Of a stretch of 64,000 nt of DNA, positions 8,593 through 17,663 are shown piece after piece. The stretch covers positions 9,721 to 73,720 of the forward strand of contig DDWT01000020.1 of NCBI GenBank assembly GCA_002347365.1, written 5' to 3'. Origin of the DNA: Actinobacteria bacterium UBA2279 (lineage in GTDB: Bacteria; Actinomycetota; Coriobacteriia; Anaerosomatales; Anaerosomataceae). The translations under genes and the position numbers were made by a program. Every line of letters begins with the position of its first letter. Position 1 is the stretch's first letter. Under the pieces are notes generated by a model. It had not been told where the DNA came from, made no database searches, and saw only the letters and a list, made by a program, of their open reading frames with translations.

Positions 8593-9219
8593 ATGACGCA
8601 GACGCCCGTTGCTCAGCCCACACTGCGAGAATCCTACTCACTGGTGTACGCCTTCACGCTGTTGATCTATCTGCCGGCGATCGCATTGCTCGGCACGCAG
8701 CGCTACTACTCCTACACGCCGGGCTACCTCGCCATCATGGTGGCGCCGCCGCTCCTAGGCATGCTGGTGGCCGTACGTGTCGGTGAGCCATCGGCGCGCT
8801 GGCGCACGGTGCTGCTCCGCTCTGCTGTCGCCGGTGTCGGGGGGATGATCGTTGGCGGCGCACTGTTCATGACCGTCAGCTTCCTGCTCGCGTTTCTCGG
8901 CCCCGCATTCGAGGCGCACGCGTTCGGCGCTCTGACAGTCGGTGTAGGCGTCGTGTTGCTGCTGCTCGGAGTGCCGCTCGCACTCACTGCCATTCGCCGG
9001 TTCGCGACGCAGGGACTGGCCGCCAAGGTGGAGGCTGTAGCGTGTCTGGCGGCGATAGTGGCCGTTGCGCTGGTGGGCGTGCTGGTGCTCAACGGGGAGC
9101 ATTCGCTTGTCGGTGCCATGCGCAAAGACCAGCTCTCGTACCTGGTCGGAGGAGTGCTGTGGTACACGCCCGCCTACGCGCTGGTCGGCTCGGTGTGGCG
9201 ACTCATCGGCATCGTGTAG
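8593..9219 (+). CDS. hypothetical integral membrane protein (about 6 TM helices)
   Basis: A 208-residue hydrophobic protein that I do not recognise. Predicted membrane segments lie near residues 15-35 (TLLIYLPAIALLG), 43-60, 73-103 (a long Gly/Ala-rich segment, possibly two helices), 113-133, 143-165 and the C-terminal GGVLWYTPAYALVGSVW. There is no signal peptidase site or soluble domain. The ATG at 8593 is preceded by GAGGAG. It stands alone between the branched-chain genes and the yerC-dnaE pair. Confidence 0.7.
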   Translation: MTQTPVAQPTLRESYSLVYAFTLLIYLPAIALLGTQRYYSYTPGYLAIMVAPPLLGMLVAVRVGEPSARWRTVLLRSAVAGVGGMIVGGALFMTVSFLLAFLGPAFEAHAFGALTVGVGVVLLLLGVPLALTAIRRFATQGLAAKVEAVACLAAIVAVALVGVLVLNGEHSLVGAMRKDQLSYLVGGVLWYTPAYALVGSVWRLIGIV

Positions 9220-9220
9220 A

Positions 9221-9269
9221 GGGCTTCGGCGGCGCCCCCCGGCAGGCTGCGCCGCCTGTCGGAAAGCCC
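9221..9269 (+). terminator. long hairpin after the membrane protein gene, possible terminator
   Basis: Two nested perfect arms are visible. GGGCTT (9221-9226) pairs with AAGCCC (9264-9269), and GGCGGCGC (9228-9235) pairs with GCGCCGCC (9249-9256). The hairpin starts right after the stop codon. It lacks a run of T, so it may act as an mRNA 3' stabiliser or a weak terminator rather than a classical intrinsic terminator. Confidence 0.45.
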
Positions 9270-9366
9270 GTTCCGCTCGGCCTCGATCGCCCCAGGATGT
9301 CGCCTCCGAGTGGTAGGATGGACACATCATCTTGTGTATCCGCCACGACCAGGGAGTCCGCCGCCG

Positions 9367-9678
9367 ATGTCCTCCGATCGCGTCCGCACGCCTGAAGTGG
9401 AAGCACTTCTCGAGGCGTTCCTTGCGCTCGAGAACGCCGATGAAGCGTACGCCTTCCTGCAGGACGTGTGCACGATCCGCGAGATCGGCGACATGGCGCA
9501 GCGTCTTGCCGTTGCACGCATGCTCGCCGCGGGTGAGCATTACACCCGCATCCAGGAAGTCACGGGCGCGAGCAGCACCACGATCTCCCGGGTGAGCCGA
9601 AGTCTCAACTACGGCGCAGACGGGTATGCGCGCGTCATCGAACGTCTCGGCACGACGGACGAAGGGGACGGCGCCTAG
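9367..9678 (+). CDS. TrpR-like YerC/YecD (HisR) family transcriptional regulator
   Basis: A 103-residue all-helical protein of the TrpR-like YerC/YecD family. The helix-turn-helix is clear in GEHYTRIQEVTGASSTTISR, followed by SLNYGADGYARV, the family signature. TrpR itself is tryptophan-responsive. YerC relatives in Gram-positive bacteria have been predicted, from memory of comparative genomics, to control histidine biosynthesis (name HisR). That fits the his operon 3.5 kb downstream with a palindrome at its promoter. I start at ATG 9367; an in-frame upstream start at 9310 has no support. The stop is one base before the dnaE start, so the pair is likely co-transcribed. Confidence 0.88.
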   Translation: MSSDRVRTPEVEALLEAFLALENADEAYAFLQDVCTIREIGDMAQRLAVARMLAAGEHYTRIQEVTGASSTTISRVSRSLNYGADGYARVIERLGTTDEGDGA

Positions 9679-9679
9679 G

Positions 9680-12600
9680 ATGTCGGGTTTCGTCCACCTG
9701 CACACACACTCCGAGTACTCCCTCCTCGACGGTCACGCTCGTGTGGAGCGGCTGGTCGAGCGTGCCGCTGAGCTCGAAATGCCCGCACTTGCCATCACCG
9801 ACCATGGCGCGATGTACGGCGCGGTGGAGTTCTACCGCAAGGCCCAGGGCAAGGTGAAGCCGATCATCGGCTGCGAGGCGTACTTCACCCCCGATTCGCG
9901 CAAGAAGCGCGACGGCAAGCCCAACCTCTACCACCTGCTGTTGCTCGCGAAGAACGAGACCGGCTACCGCAACCTGATGGCGATGATCTCCGAGGCTGCC
10001 ATAGGCGGCTTCTACTACAAGCCGCAGGTGGACATGGAGCTTCTCGAGCGCTACCACGAAGGCCTTATCTGCACTTCAGCGTGCATGTCAGGCATCGTCA
10101 GCAAGAACATCGAGCGCGGCGACGTCGATGAGGCTCGGCGCTGGGCCGAGACGTACGCGGGCCTGTTCGGCGAAGGTGATTTCTTCCTGGAGATCCAGGA
10201 GCAGGGAATCACCGCCGACAACGGCGTGACCCAGAAGCAGCTCAATGCCGCGATCGCGGGCATGGCGTCTGATATGGGCGTCGGTCTGGTCGCCACCAAC
10301 GATATCCACTACGTCATGGCCGAAGACGCGCCCGCTCAAGACCTGCTGCTGTGCATCGGTACCGGTTCGACGGTGGAAGAGCGCGATCGCATGCGGTTCT
10401 CCTCGGACCAGTTCTTCATGAAGACCGCCGAGGAGATGACCGAGAAGTTCGCCGAGTACCCCGAGGCGATCAGCAATACGGTCGCCGTTGCGCAACGCTG
10501 CGAGCTTGCGCTGGAGTTCGGGCGCATCCTGCTTCCGGTCTTCGAGGTCCCGGAGCGCGTTCAGGTGCAGGCCGCTGACGGTGCATATGATGAGCAGGCG
10601 TCTTTGAACGCGTACCTTGAGGAACGGTGTCTGGCCGGTCTGATACGTCGCTACGGCGATCCGGTCCCGCAAGACGCCCTCGACCGGCTCGAGCACGAGC
10701 TGACCGTCATACGCGACAAGGGATTCGCCGGCTACTTCCTCGTCGTCGAGGACTTCGTGACGTGGGCGAAGGACAACGGTATCGGTGTCGGTCCCGGCCG
10801 AGGTTCGGCCGCAGGCGCGATCATCGCCTACGCCCTTGGCATCACCGCGCTCGACCCGCTGGAGCATGGACTGCTCTTCGAGCGCTTCCTGAACCCCGAG
10901 CGTACGGACATGCCCGATATCGATATCGACTTTGACGACGCACGTCGCCTGGAAGTCATCGAGTACGTCCGCAACAAGTATGGCCAGGACAAGGTCGCAC
11001 AGATCATCACGTTCAACACCATGAAGGCCCGTGCGGCGGTGCGCGATGCCGGTCGCGTGTTGGGGTATCCCTACGGCGTGCCCGACAAGATCGCCAAGCA
11101 GATCCAGGAGGGTCCGGACGCCACGATCGCCGGCTCTCTGAAGGAGAATCCCGACCTCAAGGCCGAGTACAACGCCGGCGGGGACACCAAGCGGATTCTG
11201 GACGCCGCGCTCTCACTGGAGCACATCGTCCGGGGCGAGGGGGTCCACGCCGCAGGAGTCGTGATCTGCCGCGACCCGCTGCATTTTCACACGCCGATCA
11301 AGCGCGACACCAAAGGCGACGCCATCGTCACGCAATACGAGGGCACGCTTATCGCGGAGCTGGGCTTGCTCAAGATGGACTTTCTCGGCCTCAGGACGCT
11401 TACCGTCATCGCCGACGCGGTGCGAGAGATCAAGGCCAGCCACAACGTAGACATCGACATCGAGCACATCCCGATGGACGACGCCAAGACCTTCGAGCTG
11501 CTGCGCCGTGCCGACACGGTCGGTGTGTTCCAGGTCGAATCGGCGGGCATGCGGCAGCTGCTCAAAGATCTCAAGCCCACCGTCTTCAGCGACCTCGTGG
11601 CCATCCTTGCGCTCTACCGGCCGGGTCCGCTCGGCTCTGGCATGGTCAAAGACTTCGTCGAGCGAAAGCACGGACGCCAGAGAGTCACCTACTATGACGA
11701 TCGCATCAAGCACATCCTGGAGGAGACCTACGGCACGATGGTCTACCAGGAGCAGGTCATGCGCCTGTCCATGGACATGGCCGGCTTCTCGGCAGGCAAG
11801 GCCGAGAAGCTCAGAAAGGCCATGGGCAAGAAGAAGCAGGAGATCATCGATGCCCTGCGCACGGAGTTCGTCGAAGGTGCGGTCGAACATGACTACAACC
11901 AGAAGGTTGCCGAGCAGGTCTACACCGACATCGAGAAGTTCGCGCAGTATGGCTTCAACAAGAGCCACTCGGCGGCTTACGGCCTGGTCACCTACCAGAC
12001 GGCGTATCTGAAGGCGCACTATCCCACCGAGTACATGGCCGCAGTCCTCACGAGCTATGTGGGCAAGACGGACACTATCGTGAAGTACGTTGCCGAGTGC
12101 AACCGTTCCGGCATGACGGTCCTGCCGCCGGATGTGAACTCCTCGGGGCGCAACTTCACCGCCGTGGGCACCAACATCCGCTTCGGCCTGTCGGGCATAC
12201 GCGGCGTGGGCGAGGCGGTCGTCGGGCACATCGTCCAGGTACGCACCGAAGGCGGTCCGTTCACCTCACTGCACGACTTCTGCGCGCGAGTCGACCTCAG
12301 GCAGATGAACAAGAAGACGCTCGAAGCGCTGATCAAGGCAGGCGCATTCGACTCGACCGGCTACACCCGCAAGCACCTCCTCACGCTGATGGACTCCTGC
12401 GTGGAGTCCGCACTCAAGCGCCAGCGTGACCAGGAGAGCGGCCAGGTCTCGATGTTCGATCTATTCGACGCCGAGGAACACGGCATGGACGACACCGTGC
12501 CGGCACCGGACGGGGACGAGTGGGAGAAAGGCATCAAGCTTGCGTTCGAGAAGGAGATGCTCGGGATCTACGTCTCCGACCACCCGCTGAGCGGGGTGCG

Positions 12601-13168
12601 TGACGTCATCGAGCGGGCGCGCACATACTCGCTCGGCGACAGCGAGGAATTCGCTGACGGGACATCGGGCTGGTTCGCTGGGATCCTGGCCAAGACCGAC
12701 AAGATCGCCACGCGTGCGGGCAAGCTCATGGGAACCATCGTGTTGGAGGACCTCGAGGGCAGCATGGAAGGTGTGTTGTTCCCGCAGGTCTACGAGAAGT
12801 ACCGCGAGGTGGTGGCGGAAGACGCCATCGTGCGGGTGCGCGCGAAGGTGGAGTACTCGGATCGCGGACGCAAGCTGATCGTGCACGAAGTGCAACTGCT
12901 CGCCGATGGTGGGCGCTTCGAGGCGCCGCCGCAAACGCTGTGGGTGCGCTCGGACGTGCGCATGCTCACGAACGGCCGCGGGGCGCGATTCAAAGAGATC
13001 CTCGCCAAGCACGGGGGTCGGGACACGGTGATGCTCGAGCTCGTCAATGGGGGAGAAGCACCCAAGAAGGCCCGGATGCCCGAGGAGTTCCGGGTCGACG
13101 CCGCAAGCCCCGAGCTGCATGCCGAGCTCAAGGAGTTCTTGGGCGAGGGTTGTGTGTGGGAGGCCTGA
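9680..13168 (+). CDS. dnaE: DNA polymerase III alpha subunit
   Basis: A 1162-residue replicative polymerase of the DnaE1 type. The N-terminal PHP domain opens with FVHLHTHSEYSLLDGHARV and contains ITDHGAMYGAVEFY. The polymerase core has GVGPGRGSAAGAIIAYALGI and PDIDIDFDD with the catalytic aspartates, then YGFNKSHSAAYGLVTYQTAYLK. A helix-hairpin-helix region (SGIRGVGEAVV) and an OB-fold (GWFAGILAKTDKIATRAG) follow. The retained PHP His residues may mean intrinsic proofreading, which is inference. ATG 9680 lies one base after the yerC stop. The frame is open upstream to 9626, but only inside yerC. Confidence 0.97.
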   Translation: MSGFVHLHTHSEYSLLDGHARVERLVERAAELEMPALAITDHGAMYGAVEFYRKAQGKVKPIIGCEAYFTPDSRKKRDGKPNLYHLLLLAKNETGYRNLMAMISEAAIGGFYYKPQVDMELLERYHEGLICTSACMSGIVSKNIERGDVDEARRWAETYAGLFGEGDFFLEIQEQGITADNGVTQKQLNAAIAGMASDMGVGLVATNDIHYVMAEDAPAQDLLLCIGTGSTVEERDRMRFSSDQFFMKTAEEMTEKFAEYPEAISNTVAVAQRCELALEFGRILLPVFEVPERVQVQAADGAYDEQASLNAYLEERCLAGLIRRYGDPVPQDALDRLEHELTVIRDKGFAGYFLVVEDFVTWAKDNGIGVGPGRGSAAGAIIAYALGITALDPLEHGLLFERFLNPERTDMPDIDIDFDDARRLEVIEYVRNKYGQDKVAQIITFNTMKARAAVRDAGRVLGYPYGVPDKIAKQIQEGPDATIAGSLKENPDLKAEYNAGGDTKRILDAALSLEHIVRGEGVHAAGVVICRDPLHFHTPIKRDTKGDAIVTQYEGTLIAELGLLKMDFLGLRTLTVIADAVREIKASHNVDIDIEHIPMDDAKTFELLRRADTVGVFQVESAGMRQLLKDLKPTVFSDLVAILALYRPGPLGSGMVKDFVERKHGRQRVTYYDDRIKHILEETYGTMVYQEQVMRLSMDMAGFSAGKAEKLRKAMGKKKQEIIDALRTEFVEGAVEHDYNQKVAEQVYTDIEKFAQYGFNKSHSAAYGLVTYQTAYLKAHYPTEYMAAVLTSYVGKTDTIVKYVAECNRSGMTVLPPDVNSSGRNFTAVGTNIRFGLSGIRGVGEAVVGHIVQVRTEGGPFTSLHDFCARVDLRQMNKKTLEALIKAGAFDSTGYTRKHLLTLMDSCVESALKRQRDQESGQVSMFDLFDAEEHGMDDTVPAPDGDEWEKGIKLAFEKEMLGIYVSDHPLSGVRDVIERARTYSLGDSEEFADGTSGWFAGILAKTDKIATRAGKLMGTIVLEDLEGSMEGVLFPQVYEKYREVVAEDAIVRVRAKVEYSDRGRKLIVHEVQLLADGGRFEAPPQTLWVRSDVRMLTNGRGARFKEILAKHGGRDTVMLELVNGGEAPKKARMPEEFRVDAASPELHAELKEFLGEGCVWEA

Positions 13169-13171
13169 AGG

Positions 13172-13199
13172 TTGACCTCCTGCTTCACCCTGATATACT
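13172..13199 (+). promoter_or_regulatory. sigma70-type promoter of the his operon
   Basis: TTGACC (13172-13177) and TATACT (13194-13199) are separated by exactly 16 bases, a strong vegetative match. The predicted transcription start is near 13206, inside the palindrome described next. The promoter lies in the 79-base gap between dnaE and hisZ, so the his operon can be transcribed independently of dnaE. Confidence 0.65.
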
Positions 13200-13200
13200 C

Positions 13201-13216
13201 CAGTACTGCAGCACTG
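13201..13216 (+). promoter_or_regulatory. 16-bp near-perfect palindrome, candidate HisR/YerC operator
   Basis: The 16 bases CAGTACTGCAGCACTG match their own reverse complement in 7 of 8 pairs. They begin two bases after the -10 hexamer, so bound protein would block initiation. TrpR-family operators are palindromes rich in GTACT/AGTAC, and this site contains AGTACT. The YerC/HisR-like gene lies in the same neighbourhood. A second pair of arms, CCAGTAC (13200-13206) and GTACTGG (13242-13248), brackets the AGGAGGT ribosome site (13233-13239). If transcribed, these could also mask translation. Confidence 0.5.
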
Positions 13217-13247
13217 TAGCGTAGTAAAGTACAGGAGGTGGGTACTG

Positions 13248-14522
13248 GTGCGTCCGGTGACCCCAAGAGGATTCCGTGATGTGCTTTTCGCCGAGGCGGC
13301 CGAACGTGAGGCCGTGTCTTCGGCGATGAGTGCTGTATTCGATGCGTGGGGCTACGGTCCGGTGGAGACACCCGTGGCCGAGGAGTACGCGACGCTGGAA
13401 GCGGCAGGAGTGCGGTCGCTGGAGCAAACGGCGTTCCGGCTGTTCGATATCGATGGCTCGCTCCTGGCGCTCAGGCCCGAGATGACGGTGCCGATCGCTC
13501 GGCTGACCGCATCACGGCTCTCCGCGACGCCCGGGCCGCATCGTTTTCGCTACGTCGCGCCGGTCTTCCGCGAGCACGCATCGTTGCGCGGCCAGTCTCG
13601 CCAGTTCACGCAGGCGGGCGTCGAGCTCGTAGGCGCCTCCGGTCCTGCCGGCGACGCCGAGATCGTCTCGGTGCTTGTCGACGCGCTCAATGCCGCCGGT
13701 CTGGGCGTCTACTCGATCGTCGTCGGCACCGTGGAGCTGCTTCGCGCGCTTATCGAGGCTGCCGGGCTTTCCGAGTCGTGGGGCAAGGCGGTACTGGACG
13801 CCGCGCACGAGCGTAATCTCGTTGAGATCGACCGTCTTTCGCGTCGTGAGGGCGTCGCGGTGCAGATCGGTGAGGCTTTGCGCGCAGTCCCGCGTCTCCG
13901 CGGAGGGGCCGAGGCTATCGAGGTCGCCGCCAAGCACGCAGCTGCGTGCGGCTGTGCCGGAGTGCTCCGCGACATCCGCGACACGTATCGCATCCTGGAG
14001 TCGACAGGCCTGGGCGACGTCGTGACCGTGGACTTCGGCATCATGCGCTCGTTCGACTACTACACCGGTCTGGTGCTTGAGGTGTACGCGCCGGGTCTGG
14101 GGCTTCCTCTCGGTGGTGGAGGCCGCTATGACGGCGTGCTGGCCGGGTTCGGTGCGCCTGCACCGGCTGCGGGCTTTGCGCTGGGTCTCGAGCGGATCAT
14201 GATCGCGCTGGCCGAGCAGGGTGCCACGCCGCGGATCCGTCCGTTGGACGCGGTGATCGGCGGTGCGGTGGCCGAGGAGGTCTTCTCGGCAGCATGTGCA
14301 TTGCGCGCGGCGGGCTGGCGCGTGCGTATGGCGCTCGCCGCCGCTGGCCTCGAGCTTGTCGCGGAAGCCGAACGGGCGGATGCCGAAGAGGCGCTCGAGG
14401 TTGCCGGCGACCGCATCTACCGCCTCGACCGGGCCGGCGAGAGGGCTCTTCCGCTGGAGAAGCCGCTTCCTGCGGCGCCCACGCTGAGCTGGGCCGCGGC
14501 TCGAGAGGGGGGATCGCGATGA
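13248..14522 (+). CDS. hisZ: ATP phosphoribosyltransferase regulatory subunit
   Basis: A 424-residue HisRS paralogue that partners the short HisG. It has the class II synthetase-like start TPRGFRDVLF, then RPEMTVPIARL and FRYVAPVFRE, and later DFGIMRSFDYYTGLVLEVY and GGGGRYDGVLAGFG. It lacks a tRNA anticodon-binding domain and ends with a degenerate 100-residue tail, as HisZ proteins do. Histidyl-tRNA synthetase is unlikely because the gene heads the his operon and overlaps hisG. GTG 13248 is preceded by AGGAGGTGGG. The stop overlaps hisG by four bases (ATGA). Confidence 0.92.
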   Translation: MRPVTPRGFRDVLFAEAAEREAVSSAMSAVFDAWGYGPVETPVAEEYATLEAAGVRSLEQTAFRLFDIDGSLLALRPEMTVPIARLTASRLSATPGPHRFRYVAPVFREHASLRGQSRQFTQAGVELVGASGPAGDAEIVSVLVDALNAAGLGVYSIVVGTVELLRALIEAAGLSESWGKAVLDAAHERNLVEIDRLSRREGVAVQIGEALRAVPRLRGGAEAIEVAAKHAAACGCAGVLRDIRDTYRILESTGLGDVVTVDFGIMRSFDYYTGLVLEVYAPGLGLPLGGGGRYDGVLAGFGAPAPAAGFALGLERIMIALAEQGATPRIRPLDAVIGGAVAEEVFSAACALRAAGWRVRMALAAAGLELVAEAERADAEEALEVAGDRIYRLDRAGERALPLEKPLPAAPTLSWAAAREGGSR

Positions 14523-15214
14523 TCGCTCGCAATCCGGCGTCTCGCGCTCGGGGCGGCAAGCTCCGCATGGCGATTCCCAAAGGTGCGCTGTTCGACGACT
14601 CCGTTCGCGTGCTGCGTGAAGCAGGAGTCAACGTGGGCGATCTTGCCGCCCCGGGTCGGCAGCTGATCGTCTCCACCGACGAGATGGACTTCATCATCGC
14701 GCGTCCCACAGACATCCCGGTCTACGTCGCCTACGGTGGCGTGGATGTGGCGATCGCCGGCAAAGACGTTCTGCTCGAGGCGGACCTCGACGTGGTCGAG
14801 CTGCTCGATCTCGGTTTCGGCGGCTGCCGCTTCGTGGTTGCGGAACCCGAGGACGCGCTCGGCAATATCGACGAGCTCTACCGCCATCTCGGGGTCATCC
14901 GCGTAGCCACGAAGTACCCGCGTATCACCGAGAAGCACTTCGCCGAACGCGGCGTGCAGGTGGAAGTCGTGAAGCTGCACGGTAACATAGAGCTCGCCCC
15001 GCTCATCGGGCTGGCCGACCAGGTCGTGGACATCACCGCGACCGGTACCACGCTCGCGCAGAACCGTCTGCGTATCGTGGACGAAGTACTCGCTTCCACA
15101 GCGCGATTCGTCGCCAACCCGGCGAGCATGCGTACCGAGTCTGCCCGTGTCACCGAACTTGCCGACCGTGTCGCGGCCGTCGCGCCGCATGCCGGAGGGG
15201 ATGACGCCTCATGA
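14519..15214 (+). CDS. hisG: ATP phosphoribosyltransferase, short catalytic form
   Basis: A 231-residue short-form HisG, which needs HisZ for activity. It catalyses the first committed step of histidine synthesis (ATP plus PRPP) and is normally inhibited by histidine through HisZ. Landmarks are KLRMAIPKGALFDDSV, GKDVLLEADLDVVELLDL and the PRPP-binding VDITATGTTLAQNRL. The C-terminal regulatory domain of long HisG is absent, in keeping with an adjacent hisZ. It overlaps hisZ and hisD by four bases each. Confidence 0.96.
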   Translation: MIARNPASRARGGKLRMAIPKGALFDDSVRVLREAGVNVGDLAAPGRQLIVSTDEMDFIIARPTDIPVYVAYGGVDVAIAGKDVLLEADLDVVELLDLGFGGCRFVVAEPEDALGNIDELYRHLGVIRVATKYPRITEKHFAERGVQVEVVKLHGNIELAPLIGLADQVVDITATGTTLAQNRLRIVDEVLASTARFVANPASMRTESARVTELADRVAAVAPHAGGDDAS

Positions 15215-16521
15215 TGCGTCGTATCGAACTTGGTCGTGGCCGTCGTCTCACGCCTGCCGATGTCGCCCGTTCCGGCGGCATCGATGTCGAAGTTCTCGGC
15301 GTGGCGCAGCGCATCATAGACGACGTGAAGGCGCGCGGGGACGAGGCGGTCTTCGAGCACACCGCACAACTGGACAAGGTGACGCTCACGGAGCTTCGAG
15401 TGACCGACGAGGAGATCGAGGCAGCACTCGCGATCGTCGGGGATGACTTCAAAGAGGCCATCGCGCTTGCCGCCGCCTCCATCGAGTCGTTCTGCCGACG
15501 CCAGGTGCCCCAGAGCTGGTTCTCTGCCGAGGAGGGTGGCGTCTTCCTCGGCCAGAAGGTCACGCCGCTGCGCCGGGTGGGCATCTACGTGCCCGGCGGC
15601 CGTGCGTGCTACCCGTCATCGGTGCTGATGAACGCGATCCCTGCGATCGTCGCGGGAGTCGATGAGATCGCGATGGTCGTGCCGCCTGCCGCCGACGGGA
15701 GCGTGAACCCGTACACGCTCGCCGCCGCCGCAGAAGCCGGTCTCACCGAGATCTACAAGGTGGGCGGTGCGCAGGCGATCGCCGCGCTGGCATACGGCAC
15801 CGAGAGTATCGAGCGAGTCGACAAGATCACCGGCCCGGGGAATGCATATGTGACCGCGGCCAAGAAGCTCGTGATGGGTGAGGTCGGCATCGACATGCTG
15901 GCGGGCCCGAGCGAGGTGCTGGTGCTTGCCGATGAGACCGCAGAGCCGGCGTTCGTGGCGATCGACCTGATGGCGCAGGCCGAACACGACCCGCGCGCCG
16001 CCACGTATCTGGTAACGACCGATCCGGACCTGCCTGACGAGGTCGAAGAGGCGCTCGCTATCCTGCTCGAGGACTCCCCGCGGGCTGAGGTAGTGGAGCG
16101 CTCGCTCACCGACAACGGGGTCATCGTCGTCTGCAGCGACCTGGACGTGGCGCTGGACGCCGCCAATCTGATCGCACCCGAGCACCTCGAGGTGATGATG
16201 GCCGACCCCTTCGAGCTTCTCGGCTCGATCCGCAACGCCGGTGCGATCTTCCTCGGCCCGTGGACGCCTGAGAGCGTGGGCGACTACATCGCCGGTCCCA
16301 ACCACGTGCTTCCCACCGGTGGCACGGCCCGCTTCTCAGGTCCGCTGTCAGTCGACGACTTCGTGAAGAGGTCCTCGGTGATCAGCTACTCGCTCGAGGC
16401 ACTGGGGCTGGACGGTCCCGCTGTGATGACCATCGCGAACGCCGAGGGACTCGATGCGCACTCGCGTGCCGTGGGTCTGCGACTGGCCCTGGCGCTCGGT
16501 ATGGAAGACGAGGAGTCATGA
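15211..16521 (+). CDS. hisD: histidinol dehydrogenase
   Basis: A 436-residue zinc enzyme that carries out the last two oxidations from histidinol to histidine. It has RRVGIYVPGGRACYPSSVLM, KVGGAQAIAALAYGTESI, KITGPGNAYVTAAKKLV and DMLAGPSEVLVLAD, and later APEHLEVM and PNHVLPTGGTARFSG. Length and domain order are complete. Two adjacent ATG codons (15211 and 15214) could start it. The first overlaps hisG by four bases. Confidence 0.97.
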   Translation: MMRRIELGRGRRLTPADVARSGGIDVEVLGVAQRIIDDVKARGDEAVFEHTAQLDKVTLTELRVTDEEIEAALAIVGDDFKEAIALAAASIESFCRRQVPQSWFSAEEGGVFLGQKVTPLRRVGIYVPGGRACYPSSVLMNAIPAIVAGVDEIAMVVPPAADGSVNPYTLAAAAEAGLTEIYKVGGAQAIAALAYGTESIERVDKITGPGNAYVTAAKKLVMGEVGIDMLAGPSEVLVLADETAEPAFVAIDLMAQAEHDPRAATYLVTTDPDLPDEVEEALAILLEDSPRAEVVERSLTDNGVIVVCSDLDVALDAANLIAPEHLEVMMADPFELLGSIRNAGAIFLGPWTPESVGDYIAGPNHVLPTGGTARFSGPLSVDDFVKRSSVISYSLEALGLDGPAVMTIANAEGLDAHSRAVGLRLALALGMEDEES

Positions 16522-17663
16522 TGGACCGTCTGCGACCGCCCCGCCCTGAACTCGAAGAGCTGGTGCCCTACGACGCTAAAGACGTGCGCGCCGAGGTCAT
16601 GCTTGCCTCCAACGAGAATCCCGACAACCTGCCCGGTGAGTTGCTCGAGAAGCTCGCGGATCGCGTACGCGATATAGAGTTCAACCGCTATCCCGACCCG
16701 CTCTGCGCTCACCTGCGTAAGCTGGTCGCCGAGGCGAACGGGCTCGAGCCCGCCAACGTCTTGGTAGGCAACGGCGGCGACGAGCTCATCTTGGATCTGC
16801 TGCTGGCATGGGGCGGGCCCGGTCGGAAGTTGCTCGACTTGCCGCCCACGTTTTCCATGTACGGCATCGACGCGCAGATGACGGGTACCGAGATCGTGCG
16901 GATCCCGCGTCGCGCGGACTTCCGCGTCGACTCGGACGCCGTGCTCGCGCGCGTCGCCGAAGGGGATATCGACATCGTCGTGGTATCCAACCCCAATAAC
17001 CCCACCGGCGACATCAGCCCTGAGACGCTGCTCATCGACATCCTCAACACCACCGACGCGCTGGTCGTCATCGACGAGGCGTATTTCGAGTTCAGCCGTC
17101 ACACGATGCGTCCGCACATGGAACGGCACCCCAACCTTGTCGTGCTGCGCACCTTCTCAAAGGCGTTCTCGCTGGCGGGTCTTCGCGCGGGTTACCTGCT
17201 CGCGCACGAGGACGTCATTCGCGAGCTTACCAAGGTGCGCCAGCCATACTCGGTCAACCGGTTCACCCAGGTCGCGGCGTCGTTGGTCTACCGGGAGCGC
17301 GTTGTGTTCCAGGCGGGCATCCACGAGATCATGCGCAACCGTGACACGCTCATCCACGGCCTGTCCGGGATGGATGGCGTCACCGTCTTCCCGTCCGAGG
17401 CCAACTTCGTGCTCTTCCGCGTCGAGCATGCCTCGGCACTCTGGCGCGACCTGCTGCACGACCACTCGGTGCTCATCCGCGACTTCTCACGCACTCCAGG
17501 ACTGGAGGACTGTCTCCGCGTCACGGTGGGCACCGACAGCGAGACGCGGCGCTTCATCGTGGCGATGGAGGAGATACTGGCTTCACGCCACGCATCCAAC
17601 ATCTTCGGCCTGTCAGCAGTGGCCGAACGTCACCAGAACGGGGGCGCGTCGTCTGATGAATAG
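16518..17663 (+). CDS. hisC: histidinol-phosphate aminotransferase
   Basis: A 381-residue fold-type I PLP aminotransferase. It shows ASNENPDNLPGELLEKL, LVGNGGDELILDLL, VVVSNPNNPTGDI, VIDEAYFEF and the Schiff-base motif RTFSKAFSLAGLRAGY. The C-terminal Arg contact is in GLEDCLRVTVGT. It converts imidazole acetol phosphate to histidinol phosphate, and HisC enzymes often also accept aromatic substrates. It overlaps hisD by four bases and hisB by eight. Confidence 0.96.
   Translation: MMDRLRPPRPELEELVPYDAKDVRAEVMLASNENPDNLPGELLEKLADRVRDIEFNRYPDPLCAHLRKLVAEANGLEPANVLVGNGGDELILDLLLAWGGPGRKLLDLPPTFSMYGIDAQMTGTEIVRIPRRADFRVDSDAVLARVAEGDIDIVVVSNPNNPTGDISPETLLIDILNTTDALVVIDEAYFEFSRHTMRPHMERHPNLVVLRTFSKAFSLAGLRAGYLLAHEDVIRELTKVRQPYSVNRFTQVAASLVYRERVVFQAGIHEIMRNRDTLIHGLSGMDGVTVFPSEANFVLFRVEHASALWRDLLHDHSVLIRDFSRTPGLEDCLRVTVGTDSETRRFIVAMEEILASRHASNIFGLSAVAERHQNGGASSDE

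Noticed and set aside
13248..14522. Histidyl-tRNA synthetase
   Set aside because: It shares the class II core, but length, degenerate C-terminus and position before a short hisG show it is HisZ.
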